This document shows, in pieces, positions 36,012-44,470 of a DNA stretch of 64,000 nucleotides. This DNA is from JAXGZG01 sp050952065. GTDB lineage: Bacteria; Bacillota; Sulfobacillia; Fermentithermobacillales; Fermentithermobacillaceae. Below the pieces are notes generated by a model. It searched no databases. It worked only from the letters and a program-made list of their open reading frames with translations, and was not told the DNA's origin. The position numbers and the translations under genes are program-made. The stretch is taken from NCBI GenBank assembly GCA_050952065.1, contig JBMNKF010000003.1:1-64000 (forward strand), read 5' to 3'. Each line of letters starts with the position of its first letter. Within the stretch, counting starts at the first letter, position 1.

Positions 36012-36478
36012 TTGTGCCGACTCCGCCGTCCCGACGCAATTGTTGCGGCGAACCAGCCATCCCGATGCAATTGTTGCGCCGACTCCGCCGTCCCGATGCG
36101 ATTCTTGCGCCGAACCGGCCATCCCGACGCAATTGTTGCGCCGAACCGGCCATTCCGATGCAATTCTTGTGCCGACTCCGCCGTCCCGATGCGATTCTTG
36201 CGGCGAACCAGCCATTCCGATGCAATTCTTGCGGCGAACCGGCCATCCCGACGCAATTGTTGCGCCGAACCGGCCATCCCAGCGCAATTCTTGCGGCGAA
36301 CCGGCCATCCCGACGCAATTGTTGCGCCGACTCCGCCGTCCCGATGCGATTCTTGCGCCGAACGGGCCATCCCAGCGCAATTCTTGCGGCGAACCAGCCA
36401 TTCGGATGCAATTCTTGCGGCGAACCGGCCATCCCGACGCAATTCCTGCGCCGACTCCGCCACCCCGATACATTTTTC
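36012..36478. repeat. tandem array of fifteen 31-bp units
   Basis: From 36012 the array repeats every 31 bp. Units are mosaics of a few variants: five begin CTCCGCC (units 1, 3, 6, 11 and 15), the others ACCGGCC or ACCAGCC. The core is GATGCAATTCTTGCGCCGA with C/G exchanges; units 4, 8 and 10 are identical. The complement shares GGCGCAAGAATTG and CGTCGGGATGG with the array at 26.9 kb. There are almost no stop codons in any of the six frames, so long spurious frames run both ways. No gene start supports translation. Confidence 0.92.
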
Positions 36479-36540
36479 GCGTCGTACGGTTGCAGCGTGT
36501 TTTTCCGGCCGCCCTCTCTACTGCCGCGGAAGACTCTATT

Positions 36541-39500
36541 CTACTGATACAGCGGCAAAGATGAGACTACCACACGGTTGGTGTATGGAATGTCAGGTTG
36601 TGCCAGCCTAAGGCCCAGGTACGACTCGTTCAAATATACTGCTTGAGCCGTCACCTCAACCCTATTGACCCCTTGGCTTGTGGTGACAAGCGAGGCCTCG
36701 ATTTCTGTTTGCGACGGATACCACCAAACAATCCGAACCCTATGGCCTCTTCGGAAGCTCAGTTGAGATGCGGGGCGCAGATGGACAACTGTATCCGCAT
36801 CTTCGTCCGAAAGGTCCGAAAGACTTTGTGCGAGAGAGTTCAAGACATCCTCCAGATTCTCCAAAGCGAAGGGGACGTGGGTTCCTCTGGGCATCGGCAT
36901 GTCACGAATCTCAATGCTAAAGAAGGTTGGCCGCTTGTTCAGGGTCGCCCTCGCGTGGAAGGTGTTGCCGAATGTCTCTCCAGAAGACCTGTCTGCGGCG
37001 GTTTCAATCGTGGCCCACGGACAGTCGAGCCCCTCCTCGAAGCGGATGACTGGCTGACCCGTCTTGTCCCTGGGCACTGGTAAGCTGACAGGTGACGCGT
37101 ACCCATTACTCTGGTTCTCCTCCAGTATGACTTCTCCCAACGGCATTGTGGCAGAGACTGTGGCATTTGAACTGAAACCGTAGTTTTCGCTTATATTTGC
37201 CGGGTACAGGAGCACAGACTTGTTTGCAGTAATGAGCCCCAAAAGGACGACCGCCAGAGGTGCCAGAAGAGTGCCCAGGTTGAGCAGGCGCAGGCGCCTC
37301 AGACCCACCGGTTGTGGCAGGCCAAACGTGGAAACAAGGCATCCGATGGCAACGCCGACGCAGAGGGCTGATGCAGTGTTCTCGGCAGTACTGTGGAACC
37401 AAGGGGACGATGCGCTCCACACCAGCCCAGGCCAAAGAGGTGTGAGGTACAAGAGTCTAGTGAGGTAAATCAGGATGCGCGGAGTCGCTGCGTCTTTCTT
37501 CCCTATGAACCGTGTAACGAGCACAGCCACGATTAACCCGGCTGTGGCTAGGAGCGAGCAACATAAATGCTCGGAACCTCTCAGACCCATTCCCACGCAT
37601 ACTCCGCCCATGACTGCAAGTCCCCAGGCACCGGTACCGGGTAGTCCGCCTTGCAACTCTCTGTTGGTGCCGCACGATAAACCCGCGTCATCCTCCAACT
37701 TTCCAGACGCACTTCGCATCTCCTGGGAAGATGGATGTTTTTGCCCCGTATAGAGTGCGTCATCCTCCGCTTCTCCAGCCGGTTCCACCATCCCAGTCGG
37801 GTCTTGTAGCGCTTTGTTACCGTATGCTGGGTATGTTGTTGGTTGAGGCGGGTCATGCGGGTCATGTCCTGGTGTTTCGCGTGCTTGTAGCGCTCTGTAA
37901 CCGTAAGGCGCGTCTGCCACAGCGTCAACCGGCCAGCCCACTGGTCCTGCCTGCCCTACTTGTCCGACATATTCCAACTGGTTGCGTTGCTCCAACTGGT
38001 TCCCCTGTCCCTGTGCGGACTTGTTGGCCGACGCGAATGCCCGGTTTGAGCCGAGACTGGCGGCCCTAGGTAGATTGGCTATCCGTGAACGCACCGCCCA
38101 CAATCGAAGGAAACCTGCGGTGAACAGCAGCACAAATGAAGCCAAGAAAAGCACGGTTGGCCTTTCGGGATAGGCCCACGCCACATGTTCAGCGAGGGCG
38201 CTTCGGAAGACGACGAAGCGTATTCCCAAAGCCAAGAATGAAGCCAAAATGGCGCCGCCAACCCATCCAAGAGAGCCCCTCAGACTTGGCCAACTGAGAG
38301 CGATGACCCCCGCTGCCAAGACGCCCATGACGATGCCTGCCCAGGCTAGATGTTGAGATTTCACCATGCGCATGTGACCTAGTGCCACAACAACCGTCAC
38401 ATTGCTGTAGACGGGGAGATCCGCATCTGATTGTGAGGATTCAATACCCAGTGAGGCGCGGTTTTCGGCGCAGAGCGACAGCAGAGCATCAACTACGCCT
38501 GTTGAACGTTGGTCTAAGGTAGACGTAGTAGCAGTATCGCCGGCATTGCCATGTCGTGCCGACTCGGAGAACCATGTTCTCAACGGGCTATCTGTGGGGA
38601 GCCCAATGGTGATGGAGGGGGTTTCTGGGTCGAGAGAGTCCGATTCTCCAGTGAAGGTCCCATCGCCTATGAAGCTGTCAGAGTCCGCGTTGTTTTGCCG
38701 TGGTCCTTCGGTCATAGCTTGTAGCCACAGCGCTTGGCTGCGTCCTCCTGCGACGAAAGCGTCCAGGCCACTTTGCCTGAGGTGGTCGTAGACGGACTGC
38801 ACCATCTTCACCGGTGTACAGGGCGCAGGGATTAAGGGGAGTCGCTCTGTCCCAGATAGATCGCCGATGACGATGACGCTCTTGACGGCTCGACCGTTGT
38901 CCGAGAAGGTCTTCATGAGAGACTGCATCCCTGCCCCCATCTGATAGTGGCCTGACACAAAACCTATGGCTACGTTGACTTCGCTATGGCCAGAGTACTG
39001 TCTTGCGAATTCCAGAAGGACGGTTGCTGATTGATCCGTAAACCACGATTGATTAGCCCCCCGATCCGGAAGTGCGGCTGCTTCCTGGACTGACGCGCCT
39101 TGGATGTCCACCCCTTCAATGCCGCCATCGCCGGTGTCGAACGCCGGGTTACGGGGACTTGGTACGTCGCAAGGAGCGACGATAAGTAGGTCAATGGATG
39201 ACGGTTCCTGTTTGAACGCCAACAGGTTTTCTCCTCGCACCCCAACGAGAGTGGTTCGGTTTGCCTCCTTGGAGTCTGCCCCCATCACTGCCGAGTAGGC
39301 TTGAAGCTCTGTGGTCCATCCGGACTTCTGAAGCATTGCGCTTGCATGAGACAGGAACTGGCCAATCTCGTAGGAACCCGTTAGCCTGTTGGAGAATTGG
39401 GTCGGGTTGGCGCCGACGGGAAAGGCGGTGGCAGTAAGAAGGACGACGGTAGCCACACAACAAACAGCCAGGACCATTAATGGTTTGGTCTTGGTTGTGC

Positions 39501-39621
39501 CAGTGGCGCGGCTTGTGTGAACAGCGCGGTTTGCATCGGCTGCATCCGCTGCATCGGCTGTATCGGCTGCATCAGCGGTCTGGCCCGCGCCGGCGGTCCG
39601 GTCTGCATGGGCTTTAGTCAT
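36541..39621 (-). CDS. large membrane protein with a degenerate M28-peptidase-like domain
   Basis: 1026 residues. The N-terminus has an Ala/Asp repeat (ADAADTADAADAADA), then one membrane helix (LAVCCVATVVLLTATAF). Residues about 75-430 follow the M28 aminopeptidase/GPI-transamidase-like (GAA1) plan: SYEIGQFLSHASAMLQKSGW, then GENLLAFKQ, then DLLIVAPCDVP and LLEFARQYSGHSEVNVAIGF. However, the zinc ligands are absent (APCDV where the family has AHxD; SGHYQMG where it has EE-x-G). At least ten membrane helices follow, then an outside beta-rich domain (about 830-1026). A Pro/Gln-rich linker includes GQVGQAGPVG. Probably not an active peptidase; function unknown. Confidence 0.6.
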   Translation of the reverse strand: MTKAHADRTAGAGQTADAADTADAADAADANRAVHTSRATGTTKTKPLMVLAVCCVATVVLLTATAFPVGANPTQFSNRLTGSYEIGQFLSHASAMLQKSGWTTELQAYSAVMGADSKEANRTTLVGVRGENLLAFKQEPSSIDLLIVAPCDVPSPRNPAFDTGDGGIEGVDIQGASVQEAAALPDRGANQSWFTDQSATVLLEFARQYSGHSEVNVAIGFVSGHYQMGAGMQSLMKTFSDNGRAVKSVIVIGDLSGTERLPLIPAPCTPVKMVQSVYDHLRQSGLDAFVAGGRSQALWLQAMTEGPRQNNADSDSFIGDGTFTGESDSLDPETPSITIGLPTDSPLRTWFSESARHGNAGDTATTSTLDQRSTGVVDALLSLCAENRASLGIESSQSDADLPVYSNVTVVVALGHMRMVKSQHLAWAGIVMGVLAAGVIALSWPSLRGSLGWVGGAILASFLALGIRFVVFRSALAEHVAWAYPERPTVLFLASFVLLFTAGFLRLWAVRSRIANLPRAASLGSNRAFASANKSAQGQGNQLEQRNQLEYVGQVGQAGPVGWPVDAVADAPYGYRALQARETPGHDPHDPPQPTTYPAYGNKALQDPTGMVEPAGEAEDDALYTGQKHPSSQEMRSASGKLEDDAGLSCGTNRELQGGLPGTGAWGLAVMGGVCVGMGLRGSEHLCCSLLATAGLIVAVLVTRFIGKKDAATPRILIYLTRLLYLTPLWPGLVWSASSPWFHSTAENTASALCVGVAIGCLVSTFGLPQPVGLRRLRLLNLGTLLAPLAVVLLGLITANKSVLLYPANISENYGFSSNATVSATMPLGEVILEENQSNGYASPVSLPVPRDKTGQPVIRFEEGLDCPWATIETAADRSSGETFGNTFHARATLNKRPTFFSIEIRDMPMPRGTHVPFALENLEDVLNSLAQSLSDLSDEDADTVVHLRPASQLSFRRGHRVRIVWWYPSQTEIEASLVTTSQGVNRVEVTAQAVYLNESYLGLRLAQPDIPYTNRVVVSSLPLYQ

Positions 39622-39636
39622 ATCTCTTACGTACCT

Positions 39637-39745
39637 CCGGAGTCTTCTGTCTAGTTTCGTGTGGGCTCGCCCTGCCGGCTCTGAGAGATGCCGATCCTTG
39701 TGCTGGACCGGAGTCTTCTATCTGGTCTCGTGTGGGCTCGCCACT
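39637..39745. repeat. direct repeat with 71-bp spacing
   Basis: CCGGAGTCTTCTRTCTRGTY followed by TCGTGTGGGCTCGCC occurs at 39637 and at 39708, about 36 bp each with 35 bp between, upstream of the large membrane protein gene. Confidence 0.7.
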
Positions 39746-39762
39746 AAAGGCGGGAGAGCCGC

Positions 39763-39966
39763 CTACTTGCCTTTCTTGAGCATGTTCCGGATTACCCTAA
39801 CGCTTTGGTGAATCCCGGCCGCCAGTCCCAGAAGAAGGCCTGCGGGAGCGAATAATGTCTTCCCTGTTCGTTTATCTAGATATAAACCAAGATAGAGTCC
39901 TGCCAAGGTCGATGTTGCCAGAGTAAAACCCAGGCCAAGCAGCACTCCTACATTTCGTCGGTTCAT
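39763..39966 (-). CDS. AtpZ/AtpI-like small membrane protein
   Basis: 67 residues with two membrane helices (VGVLLGLGFTLATSTLAGLY and FAPAGLLLGLAAGIHQSVRV) separated by the conserved short loop LGLYLDKRTGKT, the AtpZ (DUF/AtpI-accessory) pattern. AtpZ proteins sit ahead of F-type ATP synthase operons and assist Mg2+/Ca2+ uptake or c-ring assembly. No ATP synthase gene is in the window, so the protein is an orphan here. Confidence 0.75.
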   Translation of the reverse strand: MNRRNVGVLLGLGFTLATSTLAGLYLGLYLDKRTGKTLFAPAGLLLGLAAGIHQSVRVIRNMLKKGK

Positions 39967-40500
39967 TGTACGTTCCTTTTGTACCTTTGGCTGTTAATCA
40001 TGATTAGCTTGCTTCAGAGGTACGATTTCCTATCCTCTCCTGGGCTTTCACCGCTCGTGTCCAGGATTCCTTCGGCAAGTCTGTCGTGATGCCAACAGGA
40101 GTGATTTGCTGTACAGTTGTGTTACATATCTAGTAGGCAGAATACAGTGCCCGCAATAAGTCAGTAGCCATCAACGAGGAACAAGACACGGGTAGTAAGA
40201 AGTCAGCAGTGGGGAGTCAGTAGCGAGAGCCAGGAGCGAAAGTCAGCACCGAGACTCAGGAGCGAAAGTCAGTAGCGAGAGCCAGGAGCGAAAGTCAGCA
40301 CCGAGACTCAGGAGCGAAAGTCAGCACCGAAACTCAGGAGTGAGGAGTCAGCAGCGACGAGAGTGAGCAGTAAGAAGTCAGCAGTAGGAAATCGGCAGCG
40401 AGAGTCAAGAACGAGAAATCAAAAGCGAGAACCCAGAGTGAGAACCCAGAGCGAGAAGACAGAGGGTAGAAGCCAGTAGCGCGAAGCGAGGGATGTGAGG
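39967..40500. repeat. gene-free region with 26-bp tandem repeats
   Basis: AGGAGCGAAAGTCAG recurs at 40232, 40258, 40284 and 40310, with a variant at 40336: exactly 26 bp apart. Less regular copies (AGCAGTAAGAAGTCAGCAG) extend from about 40180 to 40480. The first 200 bases (39967-40170) hold no visible gene or signal. Confidence 0.85.
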
Positions 40501-42858
40501 ATGCCGCGAGAAACGAGGGATTCTGAATCGTCCCGAGGTTCCTTGGGCACGTTGGGCAGGTTTTGTGGGCGTGAAGTCGCCATCGTAGGGATGGGCAAGT
40601 CCAATCAGGCTCTGTGCCGGTATTTGGCCAGAGAGGGCGCCGTCATAACCTGCTTTGACAGAAAAACCGCCGAAGAACTGGGCGACGTATATACAGAACT
40701 CAGTCGCTTGGGCGTCAAGTGGAGCCTTGGCCCTGACTACCTCTCAGGTCTTCCTTCCTTCAAGTGGATCTTCCTCACTCCGGGCATGAAAAAGAGTCTG
40801 CCGGAAATCGTTGCCGCAAAGGAGAACGGAGCCATAGTCTCCGGGGAAATTGCCCTTTTCCTCGAGCGATGCAAGGCCAAAGTCTGTGGGATAACCGGGA
40901 GCGCGGGAAAGACCACCACGTCCACGCTGACAGGCATGATGCTGAAAGAGAGTCTACCTGGAGTGCCCGTTTACGTGGGCGGCAACATCGGTTCAGTTCT
41001 GATCGAGGAAGTTGACGATATACCGCCCGAAGTTTTGGTAGTTCTTGAGCTTTCCAGTTTTCAGCTTGAACTCTGCAACCGAAGCCCAGAAATCTCAGTC
41101 ATTCTCAATCTGCGCCCAAACCATCTGGATGTTCACGATTCTTTCCAAGATTATGTGCAGGCAAAGAAGAGAATCTATCAGTTCCAGAACCGAGAAGATT
41201 GGTGCATCCTCAACCAAGACGACCCCATTACTGGGGCAATGGTCGGGGAGTGTCCGGGAAATACCGCCCGATTTTCCACTGACGAAAAGGGACATAGTGC
41301 TCAAGGAAATCGAGATGTAGGGACGCCCAGCGCTCGGGCGTGGCTTGACGGAAACGATCTGAAAGTGGAGATCCAAGGCGCCGAGCATTACCGCAGTGAC
41401 AGCCACGTCGATGGCCATAGCGATATTCGCAGCGATGGCTCCAGCGGAAGCCCCAGCGGTAGCCTCAGTGGAAGCCGCAGCGATAGTCGCAGCGATAGCC
41501 GCAGGGGTAGCCCTAACGAGATCCACAGTGGTAGACATAACGACAGTGACAGCCATACGCCAGCCCGCACGAACGGTCCCGTAACCGTTGCGTCTCGTGA
41601 TGATTTTCTCGTTCCCGGAGACCACAATATCTCAAACGCACTTGCCGCCAGCCTCGCAGCGCTATTAATGGGGGGTAACCCGCAGGGAATAAGAAGAGCC
41701 ATCCGGTCTTTCCGAGGAGTCGAACACAGGATAGAGTTGGTGAGAAAAGTCAACGGAGTTACCTACTACAACGATTCTATCGCCACGTCGCCGGACCGAA
41801 CCGAAGCCTTTCTCCATGCCGTTCCTGGCCCGTTGGTTCTGATCCTTGGAGGATACGATAAGGGGATCCCGTTCGACGGACTAGCCCAGAAGATAGTGGC
41901 CCGGGAGAATGTAGCGGTTGTGACTCTGGGCAAGACAGCCCCGCTAATTGAAGCGGCGATTGATAGAGCAGTTGATGCCGCAAACAGAAGAACAAGCCAA
42001 GGGACCAGACGATCCTCCGAGACGGCTGGCCGAGGGCGACGCAAACCCGATGTGACCAGAGCCGGCAGCCTCGAGGAGGCCGTCAGAATCGCCAGCGCTA
42101 AGGCTCGTCCTGGCTGGTCCGTAGGTTTGTCTCCGGCGTGCGCCAGTTACGACATGTTTAGGAGTTTTGAGGAGCGCGGGCAGATGTTCAAGGACATAGT
42201 GGCCAAGATTCCGGATCCAAGTGCCATCTATGAGGCCCTGGCGCCCCACTATCCTGGCGTGAAGTCGCGACTATTGGAGACTAGTAAGGGCAATCCTGTT
42301 GATACACTGGTGGCAACGATTTTGTCACAGGCTACCAACGACAATGTGAGTACCAAAGCTTTCGCCAATCTGAAACAGACGTTTTCCGATTGGGATTCGC
42401 TCCTGGAGGCGGACGCCGCTACTGTGGAGAAAGCCCTGAAGCCGGGAGGGCTCTACCGTGAAAAGACCGCTGCTCTCAAGGCCGCTCTCAATCAGATCAA
42501 GAAAGATTTCGGAGAAGTCACCCTCGAACCCTTGAGGCAGATGACCGTCCATGAAGCCTTCAGGTATCTGACCTCACTTAGGGGCGTCGGCCCGAAGACT
42601 GCCGCTTGTGTGTTGGCATTTGGTTTGGGTAAGCCTGCCTTTCCTGTGGATACCCATGTCCTCCGAATTGCCCGCAGATTGGGCTTGGTGCCCCAGAAGG
42701 CTCAGGCCTCTAAGGCTCAGGAAATCCTGGAGACGATCACGCCTGATGACCTCAAAATGCCCCTTCACCTTACTCTCATTGAACACGGCAGAAAAGTGTG
42801 TTCGTCATCAAGACCCAAGTGCGGCATCTGCCCCCTTCGCGGCTGCTGTTCCGAGTAA
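40501..42858 (+). CDS. murD-nth: MurD - endonuclease III fusion protein
   Basis: 785 residues from ATG 40501. Residues about 20-565 are UDP-N-acetylmuramoylalanine-D-glutamate ligase, the cytoplasmic peptidoglycan-precursor step: KVCGITGSAGKTTTSTLTGM (ATP site), VLELSSFQLELC, ILNLRPNHLDVH, YYNDSIATSPDRTEAF, LILGGYDKGIPF and LSPACASYDMFRSFEERG. A Ser/Asp/Gly-rich repeat of about 55 residues interrupts the central domain before FLVPGDHN. Residues about 570-785 are endonuclease III: ATILSQATND, helix-hairpin-helix LRGVGPKTAA with Lys699, Asp717 in VDTHV (18 apart as in Nth), and the 4Fe-4S motif C-x6-C-x2-C-x5-C. GTG 42199 after AAGGA could give separate Nth. Confidence 0.9.
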   Translation: MPRETRDSESSRGSLGTLGRFCGREVAIVGMGKSNQALCRYLAREGAVITCFDRKTAEELGDVYTELSRLGVKWSLGPDYLSGLPSFKWIFLTPGMKKSLPEIVAAKENGAIVSGEIALFLERCKAKVCGITGSAGKTTTSTLTGMMLKESLPGVPVYVGGNIGSVLIEEVDDIPPEVLVVLELSSFQLELCNRSPEISVILNLRPNHLDVHDSFQDYVQAKKRIYQFQNREDWCILNQDDPITGAMVGECPGNTARFSTDEKGHSAQGNRDVGTPSARAWLDGNDLKVEIQGAEHYRSDSHVDGHSDIRSDGSSGSPSGSLSGSRSDSRSDSRRGSPNEIHSGRHNDSDSHTPARTNGPVTVASRDDFLVPGDHNISNALAASLAALLMGGNPQGIRRAIRSFRGVEHRIELVRKVNGVTYYNDSIATSPDRTEAFLHAVPGPLVLILGGYDKGIPFDGLAQKIVARENVAVVTLGKTAPLIEAAIDRAVDAANRRTSQGTRRSSETAGRGRRKPDVTRAGSLEEAVRIASAKARPGWSVGLSPACASYDMFRSFEERGQMFKDIVAKIPDPSAIYEALAPHYPGVKSRLLETSKGNPVDTLVATILSQATNDNVSTKAFANLKQTFSDWDSLLEADAATVEKALKPGGLYREKTAALKAALNQIKKDFGEVTLEPLRQMTVHEAFRYLTSLRGVGPKTAACVLAFGLGKPAFPVDTHVLRIARRLGLVPQKAQASKAQEILETITPDDLKMPLHLTLIEHGRKVCSSSRPKCGICPLRGCCSE

Positions 42859-43018
42859 TCGCGTCCGACTTCGTGCTGTTTGCCGCGAAGGGTCGTGAAG
42901 GGTTTTGGTGTCTCGCAACGAAGTGACAGAAGGGACAATGGAAGAAAGAGTGAGCAGTCACGCAGACAGAAAACTGCAAGAACCGGCACCTTCAGGAACT
43001 TATCGGGAGGTTTTGGCA

Positions 43019-44470
43019 GTGAAACAACTTATGGAACTGGCTTTGGAGACAGCCAGAAGGGCCGGAGCGGAGTACTGCGACATCCGCTACATACGCTCCG
43101 AATCCCAGAGAATTGTCACCAGAAACGGTCACTTGCAGTCCATTAGCGAGGAAGATGATTCTGGATTCGGAGTGCGAGTCCTCAAGGACGGGGCCTGGGG
43201 TTTCGCATCATCTGGCACCGCAACGACTGACGAGATCGTAAGGATCGCTAGGGAGGCCGTTAGCATAGCCAAAGCATCGGCCAGAAGCCTTGGAACGAGG
43301 CCGCCCGTGACCTTGTCCCAAGCGGAAGCCGTTCAGGACCAATGGAGCGCCGACCCTAAGATCGACCCCTTCGACATGAAAGTGGAGGAAAAGATAGATG
43401 TCCTGTTCACGGCCGAGGACCTGATGCGGAAGTCGGCTCCCGTCAGCCTTACCCACGGTTCCTTGAATTTCTACAAAGAAGACAAACATTTTATGTCAAG
43501 CGAGGGCTCCGATATCCGCCAGACCCTGACTCAAAGTGGCGGAGTGATCGGAGCCATGGCCAGAGACCAAAACGAAGCCCAGATGCGTTCATATCCCGCC
43601 CAGTTTGGAGGCGATTACGCTCTCAAAGGGTGGGAGCACATCGAGGAACTGGACTTTTCAGGTAACGCCCCCAGGATAGCGAAAGAAGCTTGCGATATGT
43701 TAAGAGCCCCCCAGTGCCCGAGCGGGTACTACGACTTGATCTTGGAAGGGTCCCAGTTAGCGCTCCAGATCCATGAATCGTGCGGTCATCCCATTGAACT
43801 GGACAGAGTGCTCGGTATGGAAGCGGGCATGGTGGGCACTTCGTTTCTAACTACCGAGAAGAAGGGCACATTCCGCTATGGATCGCCTTCGGTAAACATC
43901 GTCGCAGACGCCACGGTTCCCGGGGGTAACGGGAGTTTCGGTTACGACGACGATGGAGTACCTGCACAAGCCTTTGATATTGTGAAGGAAGGCATATTCG
44001 AGGAGTACCTTACGTCCAGAGAGACCGCTTCGGCAGTGGGGTCAGTATCGAACGGCGCAAACAGAGCCGTTAGTTGGAATCGCATTCCCCTGGTAAGAAT
44101 GACCAACATAAACCTTACTCCCGGAGACTTTACCTTAGACGAAATCATCAAGGATACCAAACGTGGCATCTACATGGACTTAAACAGGAGTTATTCCATT
44201 GACGACAGGCGGTACAACTTCCAGTTTGGTACCGAGGTTGGTTGGGAGATCGAGGATGGGTCCATAACACGTATGGTTAAGAACCCCACCTACACAGGGA
44301 ACACACCTGAGTTTTGGAATTCGTGCGACGCTGTGGCAAGTAAGGACGAATGGAAGGTCTGGGGGATACCCAACTGCGGCAAAGGTGAGCCGGGGCAGCC
44401 GATTAGGGTCGGACACGGTGCAAGTCCGGCTCGGTTCAGAAATGTGAGGGTGGGTGTTGGAAAATGGTAG
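43019..44470 (+). CDS. tldD: TldD family metalloprotease
   Basis: About 483 residues from GTG 43019, which follows GGGAGG by eight bases and gives the usual family N-terminus (KQLMELALETARRAGAEYCD); the frame is open further upstream without a good ribosome site. The zinc motif HESCGHPIELD (HExxxH, residues 252-257) marks it as the active TldD subunit. TldD/TldE form a cytoplasmic protease that trims unfolded peptides and matures certain RiPPs (microcin B17-type). The stop overlaps the tldE start. Confidence 0.93.
   Translation: MKQLMELALETARRAGAEYCDIRYIRSESQRIVTRNGHLQSISEEDDSGFGVRVLKDGAWGFASSGTATTDEIVRIAREAVSIAKASARSLGTRPPVTLSQAEAVQDQWSADPKIDPFDMKVEEKIDVLFTAEDLMRKSAPVSLTHGSLNFYKEDKHFMSSEGSDIRQTLTQSGGVIGAMARDQNEAQMRSYPAQFGGDYALKGWEHIEELDFSGNAPRIAKEACDMLRAPQCPSGYYDLILEGSQLALQIHESCGHPIELDRVLGMEAGMVGTSFLTTEKKGTFRYGSPSVNIVADATVPGGNGSFGYDDDGVPAQAFDIVKEGIFEEYLTSRETASAVGSVSNGANRAVSWNRIPLVRMTNINLTPGDFTLDEIIKDTKRGIYMDLNRSYSIDDRRYNFQFGTEVGWEIEDGSITRMVKNPTYTGNTPEFWNSCDAVASKDEWKVWGIPNCGKGEPGQPIRVGHGASPARFRNVRVGVGKW

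Noticed and set aside
36012..36611. Repeat-coded proteins of 150-200 residues on both strands
   Set aside because: The frames exist only because the 31-bp unit lacks stop codons. They have no ribosome sites or recognised domains, and equivalent frames are open on the other strand.
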